The notes under the pieces: model-generated
What the model saw: the letters and a program-made list of their open reading frames with translations, nothing else
The model's database searches: none
Told to the model about the DNA's origin: nothing
Part shown: piece by piece, positions 21,046 to 33,102 of the stretch
Layout: each line of letters starts with the position of its first letter
How positions within the stretch are numbered: position 1 is the first letter of the stretch
Position numbers and translations under genes: made by a program
NCBI GenBank assembly: GCA_009739215.1
Contig: VSJF01000014.1
Span: 62,001-126,000 of the forward strand
Source of the DNA: Floccularia luteovirens
Taxonomy: Eukaryota > Basidiomycota > Agaricomycetes > Agaricales > Squamanitaceae
Length of the DNA: 64,000 bases
Reading direction: 5' to 3'

Positions 21046-21471
21046 TCTTCTATATAGTATTATATAGTAGTATGTAGTAATTGTAGTAGTAAAAATAAAA
21101 TGAATATAATAAAATGAATAATTCAATAAAGTATATATACTATTATAGTAGTACTATAGAGCACTCCATAGTGCTCCATAGTGCTATGAAGTGCTCTGGA
21201 GTTGGGAACCCATGCTATAAATACTATGGATACTATAGCTCACTATGGGTCACTATACAAATATTTGTAGAGCACTATAGAGTACTATGGAGCACTATAT
21301 AGATGCCTATTCATCTATGGAGCACTATAGCAATGCTTATATATCTATAGAGCACTATGGAGTGCTACTGGAGTACTCTGGAGTTGGGAATCCATGCTAT
21401 GGGCACTATGGGCACTATGGCACTATGGAGTGCTTCATAGTACTCCATAGTTGACCCAAGATTTGCTGATA

Positions 21472-23632
21472 TAGATTAGCCCTAGTACAATTAGGCATTT
21501 TATCTCAAGTATTGACTAGATTTCAACTCATAGATTTATAGTCTTTAGCACTGATTGCTATTGTGTTTTTAAAGTCTCTTAAAGATTAGATATAGCTTTT
21601 CCCAATAAGACTTATAATTTCAGGTATTTCCAAGATTGTCTAGAGAGACGAGTTATAGACTTCAACTTGTTTAAGTGAGCTATTACACTCCTGATGGTGG
21701 ATGCAGAGTAATGCTTTAGCTCAATCTCAAATCCAGATCTTGTACTTCAACCTTACTTTTATGAGTTCACTTAACTTCTTGATTATGAGTCTAGAAGAAG
21801 ACTTATATCTAGACAATTAAGTTATAGTCAAGCATCTATGTGTGTGACAAATAGACATATTTTTACTAAGTTGTGAGAGTCAAGATCTCTTCAATAACTT
21901 ATTGAGATGTTTCTATTGCACTAGAGTAGAGCAGCATATAGATCACTCACTTGTGTTCTTGACTTATATTGTGGTTAGATTTCTACTAGCATATTCTTAG
22001 AAGCTAGTGACTTCTTTGAATTGTGAGATATTAGTTCACAATTAGTCATGCAAAGTATAACTATTGGATTTAGTCATACATATCATTTATTTTTTAATAT
22101 CCTCAAGGTTGATATAGGTGTCTTAATTCATTAAACATTGCATTTGAGCAAAGTTGAAGTATGTATGGGTTCTCCAATATGCATCAAGAACTAATGACTT
22201 AGATTATCTGTAGCTGATGAAAGCACTGATAGAATCATGAATTATATGAAAATATTGATAATGCAAAGCTTTAATTATTGTGCAAAGTGTAGCAAGTGCA
22301 AAGTCAGTTTACCCCTCATTCTGAGCTAAGTAGACTCATTGTATAATACAACATCCATGTTCCTAGTGCAATTTTCAGAGTGTCACATTTAGTATGATCA
22401 AGGTGGCTAGATAGGTCAGGATGCCTATGTCTTTGCCTGATTTCCAGATTGGTTACTAGTTAATTCCTTGTCAATGGACTTCAACCTGAATCCAGTTATT
22501 TACCAGAGGTTTTATGCAACCACTGCATAAATTAGTTTCCTGACTAGATACTACTTTCTATATCTTAACCAGATTTTACTCAAGCAATTTTATAATTTAT
22601 TATGCAAGTTTGATCCTTACCTGTAGCTTGGTATAGTGCTGATAGGCCTGCAAGAGAGATGACAGTGAATAGAAGTCTTGTCAGACTCTTCTAATGGATA
22701 AGAATGGTGATGTCCTTGTAGACAATTGGGAGAATTTTTTGCAACAAGTAATATTTTAGTCAAGCAATCAACTAATTTCTTAACCAAAAGTCTTAGGAAT
22801 TTCCCTAAGTCTAATGTTTGAATTAATAGAATCTTAATTAATCAAATGTTTTGTGAGAGAGCAAGATAAATCTCAAAGCTATCACTCATCCTAGTTATAG
22901 GGTTGGATCTTATTATTATGATGATATCTGCTTTTGTTCAAAATTGGATTGAAGTGAGAGTTATTATTGTGGATACGCTTTTCAGCATTAGTCCTTATCT
23001 CCATTTAGAGTATTCAATAAAAAGTCATCAACTTATTAGAGTGACAAAGTCATCTGCAATTGACAGAGAGACAATTTATCAAGTCTACTTCAATAAAATT
23101 TGAGACAGTTTAGATTTCTGACTTAAACCACATAGATTTAGATTATTTAAAGAATTTCTCTTCCATCAGTGCTTGAATGTGAAAGGGTGATACACTAGGA
23201 TACTTAAGTCTTCTGGTCATTTTACACACTGCCAAGTTGTACAAAATAATGCAGCAATCCATATACACTATGCTTAATAAATGCATCATGTCTTGTCACC
23301 CCTTTCTTTATATAGCAAGGTTTTGAATTTATTTCGCAATACATCCCTTCAAATAGATGAATGCAGCAGCTTGGTGTAGTGCTCATATGAGACTGTTTGA
23401 GTCATCAAGGGAGAATATTCTACTTTGATATCTGCAACTAGAAATCTGCTTAAATGTCAGTTTAGTTGACTAACACAGAAGCTGTGTTTCAAGCTTGGGA
23501 AGGAGAGTTTTACATATTTGCTCTCCACAAAGTGAATCAGAGTTAAAAATGAATGACCTGTTATAATTCTAATGGTGTGGATAATTTTAACTTTTGCTCA
23601 AATACTTTCAGAGTCTCTTGGTGTAGAGAATC
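21472..23632 (-). pseudogene. Heavily decayed copia gag/protease/pre-integrase region
   Basis: Faint minus-strand traces suggest copia: around 22320-22450 a GAG-pre-integrase-like HRHPDLSSHLDHTKCDTLKI, and around 22600-22740 a protease-like ITILIH stretch. No frame stays open beyond 70 codons. Position and strand fit the upstream half of the copia remnant at 15266-17769, split by CATCAG copy 2. The family call is tentative. Confidence 0.4.
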
Positions 23633-23927
23633 TGTTGAAGTTCAAACCAAACTCTGCAATTATACTACTGTAAGCAGTCAGATACAATGCAAGAAACCCT
23701 CTAAAATGCGTTCAAACAAGTGTAATATGATTAACTTTGTTTTCAGCAAGTATCTAGTATCTATCTCTAGATAAATAAGGAAAGTGCATTTGTTTGGCCC
23801 TGTTGTACCCAGGAAACCATAAGGTGTGATAAACAGTGTCCACTATATTGCGTTTGAGTGTTTTGCAACACTCAGTGGATTTACAACTACAAAACAAAAG
23901 CAGAAACATTAAGAAATGTAAACTAAG
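23633..23927 (-). repeat. LTR family F fragment
   Basis: TGTTGAAGTTCAAACC... is the reverse of LTR F. It lacks the first 120 or so bases of the LTR, cut where LTR C begins (AACTAAG|TGTTACAATAG). Confidence 0.85.
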
Positions 23928-24287
23928 TGTTACAATAGTCTACTCCTACATGTACAGACATACTAGGATAGAAGATAGTAAGAGGATAGAATAGTATAGT
24001 ATGTAATAGTAGACAGGAGGGGAAAGGAAGAATGGGTTCTGGTTGGAAACCAGTGGTCTTATATAGATACCAGAGGTGCTTCTATCAGGGTAGCCTAGAA
24101 GCACTCAGGGTAGACTAGAAGCACTAGTATCATAGCAACAGAAGTAGACTAGAAGCTGTCAGGGTAAGCTAGAAGCACTACCCTGAGCAGTCTAGAACAG
24201 TAGTCTAGGCCTTTCTGTATTATATATAAGGAGGCCTCTGTAGCATACTTTCCCCCCAAGTGAATACACTATATTTACACTCTAACA
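23928..24287 (+). repeat. LTR family C
   Basis: TGTTACAATAGTC...TACACTCTAACA (360 bp). It is flanked by an LTR F fragment on the left and family C integrase-linker sequence on the right. There is no target duplication, so at least one side was rearranged. Confidence 0.85.
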
Positions 24288-25098
24288 CATTATCCATGAG
24301 TGCTTTAATCTCATCTGCAGCTGCCTGTCTCCATAGTTCTGCATCTGGTGCTTTCATTGCCTGTTTGTATGTATTAGGCTCTGTAACACCAGTAGCAGTA
24401 GCAACACCACTAAACTCTTCTTCATCATCAGCAACATCTGCTTCAGATTCAGAAGAAGTCTCAGGGATTGCAGGGGAGTGTCTGACTTTCCACCATTCAC
24501 CAGGAGGTTGAATATTCCTTCTGGTTCTCCTAAGAGCTAAAGGAGGAGTTACTGGATTGGGTGTGAATTGTCTGACAGGAGTGCATGGCAAGGAGATTGG
24601 TTGAGGACTAGGTGACTGTAGTGGAGTGGCAAGTACAAGTGGAGAAGGAGGAGGTTCATATTCTGCTTGAACAGGCAGTACAAGAGGAGAATGCTCATTG
24701 TCTGGCTGCATTGGCAGATGAACTACAGATGAAGAAATAGTGGGAGTGGCTGACTGATTTGTAGGAATGTCATACCCCCCTAAATCTGGCATGTCACTGC
24801 CATTGACAGGATTTACAGTATCTGGAGATGGAATGGAGTTCATCATAGTGGGTTTTATCCCAGGAAAGTATCTCTCATCAAACTCAGCTCTTTCTGAGAT
24901 AATGAACTTCCTTGTTACTGGATTGTAAAACTGCCACCCTTTATATCCTGCTGGATAACCAACAAAGACACATTTCTCCATATGTGATCCAAAAGATCTC
25001 CTTTTGTCCTTTTGTACATGGACATATGCTAAACATCCAAATACTCTGAGATGTGTCACATCAGTTTTCTTACAGTGCCAAGCTTCATAGGGAGTCCT
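24288..25098 (-). pseudogene. Copia family C: integrase end and linker fragment
   Basis: The minus strand reads TPYEAWHCKKTDVTHLRVFG, then KCVFVGYPAGYKGW and FIISERAEFDERYFPG, the C-terminal end of a copia integrase. A Pro/Ser-rich linker and GEWWKVRHSPAIPETSSES follow, leading towards RT. The overlapping part is nearly identical to 32060-32685. It is cut at 25098 by the 5' LTR of the F element and at 24288 by an LTR C. Confidence 0.85.
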
Positions 25099-25515
25099 TG
25101 TTAAAGTTAGTAGATGCCATAACACAGGCATTAGTAAAGTATTAGTTCGCACTTTGTGCACTTTAATGTAAATGCCACAATAGTGGCATTAGTAAAATAC
25201 TTTCATTTCGCACTTTTACACTTAGTTTACATTTCTTAATGTTTCTGCTTTTGTTTTGTAGTTGTAGGTCCACTGAGTGTTGTAAAACACTCAAACGCGA
25301 TATAGTGGACACTATTTATCACGCCTTATGGTTTCCTGGGTACAACAGGGCCAAACAAGTGCGCTTTCCTTATGTATCTAGGGATAGATACTAGATACTT
25401 GCTGAAAACAAAGTTAATCATATTACACTTGTTTGAACGCATTTTAGAGGGTTTCTTGCATTGTATCTGACTGCTTACAGTAGTACAATTGCAGAGTTCG
25501 GTTTGAACTTCAACA
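25099..25515 (+). repeat. 5' LTR of copia F (417 bp)
   Basis: TGTTAAAGTTAG...GAACTTCAACA. The first 115 bp contain two imperfect copies of an about 55-bp unit (ATGCCAYAA...GGCATTAGTAAA...TTCGCACTTT). The other half contains GTCCACTGAGTGTTGTAAAACACTC and a CGCGATATAGTGGAC palindrome-like block. Confidence 0.93.
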
Positions 25516-25532
25516 GGTTATGGGCCCCGGCC
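25516..25532 (+). other. Primer-binding site of copia F (half-tRNA type)
   Basis: GGTTATGGGCCCCGGCC directly follows the LTR. GGTTATGGGCCC is complementary to the anticodon-arm region of initiator methionine tRNA, the half-tRNA priming used by Drosophila copia. It lacks the TGG start of an ordinary 3'-end primer site. Confidence 0.7.
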
Positions 25533-25671
25533 TCTAAAACTTAATACAAAGTTCTTTCTGTGTGTTGCTGTTGCTTTAACTGTTATTACAGTTACTTGGC
25601 CTAGCTATTAGTCTTATCAGACTACAAATTTCGTCTCAGAGACACTTCTTGACTTGGGGTACTTGATCAAA

Positions 25672-28600
25672 ATGTCTGATCCTTCTTCCTCCAAATTCAA
25701 AGTACTGTCTAATACAAACTATTCTGAATGGAGTGGTTGTATGAAGGCTTGGCTAATGAAGATGGGTTATTGGAAGTTGGTGAGTGGCAAAGAGAATAAG
25801 CCCACTAAAGATAGTGATGCTCTCGAGTTATGGGAGCAAAGAGCAGAGAAGGCAGCAGGTGAAATATTCCTGGCTGTAGATTGTGATCAAAGGGTGTACT
25901 TCAAAGATTATGAAGAGGACCCAGTGATGATGTGGAAGCTTCTGGAGCAAGCCCATGTCCAAAAGAAGCCTGGAGCGAGATTTAATGCCTATGATGAGCT
26001 GTTTGGCATTCAGAAAAAGGAAGAGGAGTCCTTTACAGAACTAGGAATTCGCATTTCTAAGTGTATGGGGGACATTCAAGCACTAAGGCCAGCAGGCTTT
26101 ACAATAGAGAAGTTAGATGAGGAACTCCAATGCATGTCACTCATTAGAGCCCTGCCAGAGGAGTATTCACACCTCACTTCTTCTCTCCTGCTGTTGGACA
26201 CATTATCCAAAGATGTAATCCTACAAGCCTTTAGAGCTGAAGAACTCAACCACCAGAGGCGAATTCAAATGGCAAATCGCACTCAAACTGGCTTGGACAA
26301 TAGTATTTGCAAGTACTGCAAAGAAAAAGGGCACTGGATAAACAAATGTCCGGTTTTGAAAAAGCAAAAGAAGCAGAAGCAGAGTCAGAAGAAGGAAGAG
26401 AAAGGAGATGGTGCCAATAAGGCAGAGGAGTCAAAGGCAGAGTCTAGTGTTGAATCTGCAGGAAATGCAAGTACTGTTTTGGTTCATAATGCACACTCCA
26501 CAATGGCTAATATTTATGATTGGAACACAGACACAGGGGCCACTTCTCATATGACCCCTCACAAACACTGGATCCGAAATTATACTCCCTATAGAGTGCC
26601 TATTAGGCTTGCAGATAGTACTATAATATACTCTGAAGGTGTAGGCAGTGTTCTGTTTCGTCCCTTCATTAATGGTGTCCAAAGTCGAGATGTAGAGTTA
26701 TCTAGAGTGCTACATGTACCAGCCTTACAAAGTAATCTCCTAGCAGTGTTGTTCCTAACTAGACACAAAAGCTTTGATGTTCATATCTCTTCTCATACTA
26801 TGCAATTTCGTCTTAATGGCAATTTACTGTTTACTGCTTCTATCAATGAAAGGAATATTGGTTACTTGGATGGCATTACAGTAGACAAGTCTGAGAGTGT
26901 GCATTTGACATCAACTCTGCCTCTTGATCTCGCTCTGTGGCACAGGAGATTAGGCCACCACAACTATAATGATGTTAAAATGCTCTTTGACAAAAATATG
27001 GTTGCTGGGATGACTATCAATTCAAAGACAAAGCCAGATCCAATTTGTGAGCCATGTCTAGCTGGTAAAATGCATGCTAGTCCCTTTAAATCCTCTGAAC
27101 ATCGAAGTGGAAAGCTCTTAGAGCTAGTACACACAGATGTGCACCATGTTGGAGTCCCTACACATTCTGGTTACAAGTACTGGGTGTCATTTATAGATGA
27201 TTACTCGCGTTACAAGGTCATTGTGCCTATTAAAACCAAGGATGCAGTGTTCGAAGCTTTTAAGCAGTTCAAAGCATTTGCTGAGAACCAGCTTGATTGC
27301 AAAATCAAAGCACTTAGGGATGACAAAGGAGGTGAATACATGTCTAATGCATTCATAAAGTACACTAATGAGTGTGGCATTGTAAGGCAGCATACAGTTA
27401 GAAACAGACCACAACAGAATGGTGTTGCTGAAAGGGCAAATAGAACACTAGCTGAAAGGATTACTGCTATGCTCAATGAATCTGATTTGTCAAAGGCCTT
27501 TTGGGGAGAGTGCCTAGCAGCACTTGTTCATGTTCTAAATCGATGTCCTACATCTGCAGTTGTTGGCAAAACACCATATGAATTGTGGCATGGTAGCAAA
27601 CCTGATGTCAGTCACTTGAGAGTGTGGGGGAGTACTGCTTATGTGCATATACAACGAGATAAAAGGTCTAGCTTAGGGTCACATATGCAAAAATGCGTCT
27701 TTATTGGTTATCCAGAGGGCTACAAAGGTTGGAAGTTTTACAACACAAAGACCAAATCAGTAATCATTAGTGAAAGAGCAGACTTTGATGAAAGGTCTAA
27801 TCTTGAAACTAAGGACACTGGTGTAGTTCCTCAGCCACAAGACAAAGCAAGTGAACCAAGTAAGGATACTAGTGATAGTGATATCTACTACACTCCTGTA
27901 CCTGCAATTTCGACTCAGCCAGTCAGTAATGACAATGACAATGACAATGACAATGACAATGCACTAGTTCCATCAGATAATGAAAGTTCACCTCAGAATG
28001 ATGAGAATGATGACTTAAATGAGCAAACTCCGGACTCAAATGGTGACAAGTCAATTGTTTCAATGGATTCTTCTATGGATTCAGAGAAAAGTCGGACTCA
28101 GGATGACAGTTCTAGTAGTGATACTGAACTTGAACTACCTATTGCACTCAGAAGGACCCAAAGACAAAGAAGGCCTCCAGGTGAATGGTGGAAAGTCAGA
28201 GAGCCAACCCCAGCAATTCCTTCTTCTGATGAAGAGGATAGTGATGATGAGCTTGCTAATGCAACTGGACAGGCAGAGCCATTGACATACAAGGAAGCAC
28301 TCACCAGATCTGATGCAGAGTCTTGGAAACAAGCTGCTGCTGATGAAATACAAGCTCACTTCAACAATGGCACCTGGTCAGTAGTTCCATTACCACCTGG
28401 GCAAAAGGCAATAGGTTCTAGATGGGTATTCAAGGTGAAACACAATGCAGATGGGTCGATTGAGAGGTACAAAGCTAGAATTGTAGCAAAGGGTTTCAGT
28501 CAGAGACCTGGATTTGATTACTCTGAGGTGTTTGCACCAACAATGAGACAAGCTACAATCAGGCTAGTACTTGCTCTGGCAGCTATTGAGGACATGCACC

Positions 28601-29839
28601 TTCGCTCTGTGGACATATCCTATGCATTTATCAATGGAGACATTGATGCTGACATCTACATGAAGCAGCCAGAAGGATTTGAGCAAGGTGGTCCGAAAAT
28701 GGTGTGCAAACTGAACAAGTCAATCTATGGATTGAAACAAGCTGCTAGACTCTGGAACGAAAAGTTTACTGCAGCATTGAGTGTGATGGGATTCAAGAGA
28801 ATATACTCTGATCCCTCCCTCTATATTTATGACTCTGATGGCTTGAAAGTCATTGTACCAGTATTTGTGGATGACATTACACTTGCTTCCAAATCCAAAT
28901 CTGCACTGGATAAGTTTGTTGTAGACTTGTCCAAGCACTTCAAACTCAGGGATCTTGGTGAAACTTCGTTTCTACTAGGTGTAGAGATTACTAGAGATAG
29001 AGCAAACCGGAAAATCCATTTGTCACAGAAGCAGTACATACTGAACATGCTGGAAACATTTGGAATGATGGAATGCAAACCTGTAGACACACCAATGAAC
29101 CCTGGGGAGCGACTTTCTAAAGCTCAGTGCCCTCAGACAGCAGAGGAAGTGCAAGAAATGCGAAACATCCCTTATATGAATGCAGTTGGATTCCCTAATG
29201 TACTTGGCTACAATGTCTAGACCTGATATTGCATTCACTACTGGAGTGTTGGCTAGATTCAACTCCAATCCTGGAATGCAGCACTGGAAAGCAGTCAAGC
29301 ATGTGTTCAGATATCTCAAAGGGACAGTCAACATGAGACTTACCTATGGACCTGACAGTGCAACCAGTGATTTGTTTACAGGATACAGTGATGCAGATCA
29401 TGGTGGTGATAGAGACAATGGGAAATCAACATCTGGTTACATGATTAAAGTGGGAACAGGAGCAGTGTGTTGGAGCAGTAAATTGCAACCAATTGTGACA
29501 TTGTCTACTACAGAAGCAGAGTATGTGGCCGGAGTTGCAGCAGGAAAAGAGATTGTCTGGATACAGCATCTTCTGCATGAACTTGGTTACAAAGTACCTA
29601 AACCTGCTACTTTGTTTATGGATAATCAGTCTTCTATGACTGTTGCTAAAAATCCTGAACACCATGGACGTATGAAACACTTGGATCTTGACTACTACTG
29701 GCTCAGGGATAAAGTGGCAGACAAAGCTATTGCACCACAATACCTCCCAACTGAATCAATGCCTGCAGACCTACTCACTAAAGCCTTGCCTCGTGCTCAG
29801 GTCTTAAAACTGCGTAGCTTAATGGGATTAGAGATGTAA
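25672..29839 (+). pseudogene. Copia F gag-pol polyprotein, one frameshift
   Basis: Domains in order: Gag (NYSEWSGCMKAWLM, from residue about 15); zinc knuckle CKYCKEKGHWINKC (26308-26349); aspartic protease DTGATSHM (D at 26530); pre-integrase HRRLGHHN and CEPCLAGK; integrase with D in HTDV (about 27136), D in LRDDKGGEY (about 27315) and E in NGVAERANRT (about 27430); RT with YKARIVAKGFSQ and catalytic FVDDIT (about 28867); RNase H with YSDADHGGD, STTEAEYVA and FMDNQSS. The product makes particles, matures, copies and integrates the element. The start is the ATG at 25672. The frame shifts at 29191-29192, where one extra T in GGATTCCC ends the first frame at 29220; the RNase H half continues in the next frame to 29839. 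Otherwise every catalytic residue is present. A sequencing error in a short T run is possible. Confidence 0.93.
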
Positions 29840-29978
29840 AGGCTTGCAGGATTAGGGGGGAGAATTGGCAGTTACTCTGGATTGCTTGATTTTGATTCAT
29901 TTTCGCATTTTTGATTTTTAAACATGGAACACTTTTTATAGTACTATTAGACATTAAAGTTGAACCCTGTATTCTGTC

Positions 29979-29987
29979 AAGGGGGAC
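29979..29987 (+). other. Polypurine tract of copia F
   Basis: AAGGGGGAC directly precedes the 3' LTR start TGTTAAAG, as expected for plus-strand priming. Confidence 0.8.
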
Positions 29988-30246
29988 TGTTAAAGTTAGT
30001 AGATGCCATAACACAGGCATTAGTAAAGTATTAGTTCGCACTTTGTGCACTTTAATGTAAATGCCACAATAGTGGCATTAGTAAAATACTTTCATTTCGC
30101 ACTTTTACACTTAGTTTACATTTCTTAATGTTTCTGCTTTTGTTTTGTAGTTGTAGGTCCACTGAGTGTTGTAAAACACTCAAACGCGATATAGTGGACA
30201 CTATTTATCACGCCTTATGGTTTCCTGGGTACAACAGGGCCAAACA
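29988..30246 (+). repeat. 3' LTR of copia F, truncated
   Basis: The first 259 bp of LTR F, ending at GGGCCAAACA where a family C LTR begins. Identical to the 5' LTR over this length. Confidence 0.93.
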
Positions 30247-30570
30247 TGTTAAAGTGTGAATAGTGTGTATTCAGTAGGGGGAAAGTATGCTACAGAGGCC
30301 TCCTTATATATAATACAGGAAGGCCTAGACTACTGTTCTAGACTGCTCAGGGTAGTGCTTCTAGCTTACCCTGACAGCTTCTAGTCTACTTCTGTTGCTA
30401 TGATACCAATGCTTCTAGTCTACCCTGAGTGCTTCTAGGCAACCCTGATAGAAGCACCTCTGGTATCTATATAAGACCACTGGTTTCCAACCAGAACTCA
30501 TTCTTCCTTTCCCTTCTATTCTACTACTATCTTATACTGTCTGTACATATAGCAGTAGACTATTGTAACA
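30247..30570 (-). repeat. 3' LTR of copia element C
   Basis: On the minus strand it reads TGTTACAATAGTCTACTGC...CACTTTAACA (324 bp). Upstream of it on that strand is AAGGGGGCTA (30571-30580), a polypurine tract, then the end of pol. So this is the 3' LTR of the minus-strand element, inserted into the 3' LTR of copia F. Confidence 0.88.
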
Positions 30571-30596
30571 TAGCCCCCTTAATGCTACATGTCAGA

Positions 30597-32685
30597 CTAT
30601 TTCTTGGATACAAGGCCAAGTCCTATTCTACATTTGTCATGCTTGATTCTAGCAAGAGGTTTGGTAAGACAGTCTGCAACCATATCATTGGTACCAACAT
30701 GTATTGGATTGATGATACCAGACTCTACATTCTCTCTAAGCCAGTGGAACTTCAAGTCAAGATGCTTCATTCTACTATGATGTTCTGGATTCTTAGACAC
30801 ACTAATTGCAGACTGGTTGTCAATACAAAGAGTAGATGCCTTAGTAAAGGTATATCCAAATTCACCAAGTAGGCTTCTCATCCATTTGAGCTCTTTGCCT
30901 GCTTCAACAGCTGCCATGTACTCTGCTTCAGTGGAGGACAGTGCAACACAAGTCTGCAGTTTAGAAGACCAGCTAACTGCACCATTGCCAATCATAACAC
31001 AATAGCCACCAGTAGATCTACCAGTGTCTTTGCATGCACCATGATTTGCATCAGAGTATGTGATAAACAGCTCCTTAGCATCATCTTGCCTGTACACAAG
31101 CTCATAGTCCTTAGTGCCTTGCAAGTATCTAAATACATGCTTGACAGCCTTCCAATGACTTGGGTTAGGATTGGAGTTGTACTTAGCAAGTGTACCAACA
31201 GCAAATGAGATGTCAGGTCTAGTACATTGAGCCAAGTAGGTGAGAGTGCCAACAGCAGATAAGTAGGGAACCTTGGACATGAACTCTACATCCTCATCAG
31301 AGAGGGTTTGAGTTTTCTCTAGTACAAGTCCTGGATCCATGGGAGTAGAGATTGGATTGCAATCAGTAAAGCCATACTGCACAAGCATGTCATTAATGTA
31401 CTGTTGCTGGGATAGAGAGATAGTGTGTTTGGCAGAATCAACATTGATTTTCATGCCAAGTAGCCAAGTAGTAGGTCCAATATTCCTGAGTTTAAAGTGA
31501 CTCTCTAGCTCTTTGATTGTGGAATCAATCTTAGAGGTTGAGTTTGATGCAAGTGTAATGTCATCAATATACACAGGAATAATGACTAGGACTCCTTCTT
31601 TGGCATACACATAGATGCTCCTATCTGATTCCAATCTGCTATAACCCATGCTACTAAGAGCTGCATGCAGTTTCTTGTTCCATTGTCTAGCTGATTGCTT
31701 GAGACCATATATAGACTTTTTGAGTTTACAAACATAGTCTGGTCCAAGCTGCTCAAAGCCAGCAGGCTGTTGCATATAGATGTCTTCCTCTAGATCACCA
31801 TTCAGGAAGGCAGATGAGATGTCAATAGAGTGCAGATGGTAGTTGTGTTTAGCTGCTAGTGCAATAATGGTTCTGATTGAAGCCATTCTAAATGTGGGTG
31901 CAAAGACTTCAGTGAAGTCCAAGCCTGGTCTCTGAGAGAACCCCTTTGCAACTAGTCTAGCTTTGTATCTTTCAACTGAGCCATCTGCATTCCTCTTTAC
32001 TTTGAACACCCATTTACTACCAATTGCCTGTCTGTCCTTTGGCAACAAGGCCAATTCCCAAGTACCATTGTCCATAAGAGCCTTAAGCTCATCTGTAGCT
32101 GCCTGTCTCCATAGTTCTGCATCTGGTGCTTTCATTGCCTGTTTGTATGTATTAGGCTCTGTAACACCAGTAGCAGTAGCAACACCACTGAACTCTTCTT
32201 CATCATCAGCAACATCTGCTTCAGATTCAGAAGAAGTCTCAGGGATTGCAGGGGAGTGTCTGACTTTCCACCATTCACCAGGAGGTTGAATATTCCTTCT
32301 GGTTCTCCTAAGAGCTAAAGGAGGAGTTACTGGATTGGGTGTGAATTGTCTGACAGGAGTGCATGGCAAGGAGATTGGTTGAGGACTAGGTGACTGTAGT
32401 GGAGTGGCAAGTACAAGTGGAGAAGGAGGAGGTTCATATTCTGCTTGAACAGGCAGTACAAGAGGAGAATGCTCATTGTCTGGCTGCATTGACAGATGAA
32501 CTACAGATGAAGAAATAGTGGGAGTGGCTGACTGATTTGTAGGAATGTCATACCCCCCTAAATCTGGCATGTCACTGCCATTGACAGGATTTACAGTATC
32601 TGGAGATGGAATGGAGTTCATCATAGTGGGTTTTATCCCAGGAAAGTATCTCTCATCAAACTCAGCTCTTTCTGAGATAATGAAC
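30597..32685 (-). CDS. Copia element C pol, 5'-truncated (RT and RNase H intact)
   Basis: An open frame of about 690 codons. It starts in the integrase end (SERAEFDERYFPG), passes a Pro/Ser linker and GEWWKVRHSPAIPE, then RT with WVFKVKRNADGSVERYKARL, DISSAFLNGDLEEDIYMQQP, KSIYGLKQSARQWN and the catalytic VYIDDITLAS. RNase H follows (YSDANHGACKD, LSSTEAEYMA, CIDNQSAISVSKNPEHHSRM) and it ends VADCLTKPLARIKHDKC. Gag, protease and most of integrase are missing: the frame is cut at 32685 by an LTR F. No stops interrupt what remains, so the element was active not long ago. A near-identical integrase-linker fragment lies at 24288-25098. Confidence 0.9.
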
Positions 32686-33102
32686 TGTTAAAGTTAGTAG
32701 ATGCCATAACACAGGCATTAGTAAAGTATTAGTTCGCACTTTGTGCACTTTAATGTAAATGCCACAATAGTGGCATTAGTAAAATACTTTCATTTCGCAC
32801 TTTTACACTTAGATTACATTTCTTAATGTTTCTCCTTTTGTTTTGTAGTTGTAGGTCCACTGAGTGTTGCAAAACACTCAAACGCGATATAGTGGACACT
32901 ATTTATCACGCCTTATGGTTTCCTGGGTACAACAGGGCCAAACAAGTGCGCTTTCCTTATGTATCTAGAGATAGATACTAGATACTTGCTGAAAACAAAG
33001 TTAATCATATTACACTTGTTTGAACGCATTTTAGAGGGTTTCTTGCATTGTATCTGACTGCTTACAGTAGTACAATTGCAGAGTTTGGTTTGAACTTCAA
33101 CA
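32686..33102 (+). repeat. LTR family F, full length
   Basis: TGTTAAAGTTAG...GAACTTCAACA, 417 bp, with a few differences from the 25099 copy (for example TTAGATTACATT for TTAGTTTACATT). The left flank TGAAC is copia C pol and the right flank AATTG is unrelated, so there is no target duplication. It probably formed by recombination between two F LTRs. Confidence 0.9.

Larger units (their letters stand above)
17770..21471. mobile_element. CATCAG inverted-repeat element, copy 2, with nested insertions
   Basis: It starts CATTAGCAAATCCTGG and ends CAAGATTTGCTGATA, flanked by TA on each side. It is 3702 bp long. Removing the 177-bp LTR with its duplication, the Tc1 element with its TA, and an insertion of about 183 bp leaves about 1736 bp, matching the 1738 bp of copy 1. 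The order of parts is identical: CCATAG array, FR-type inverted pair, T-rich repeat, CTATGG array. It lies within decayed copia sequence. No transposase of its own. Confidence 0.8.
25099..30246 (+). mobile_element. Ty1/copia element F, nearly intact
   Basis: 5' LTR 25099-25515, primer site 25516-25532, gag-pol 25672-29839, polypurine tract 29979-29987, 3' LTR from 29988. The 3' LTR is interrupted after 259 bp by a family C LTR. Those 259 bp are identical to the 5' LTR by eye, so the insertion is recent. No matching target duplication is visible, because both flanks are other transposons and were rearranged. Confidence 0.92.
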
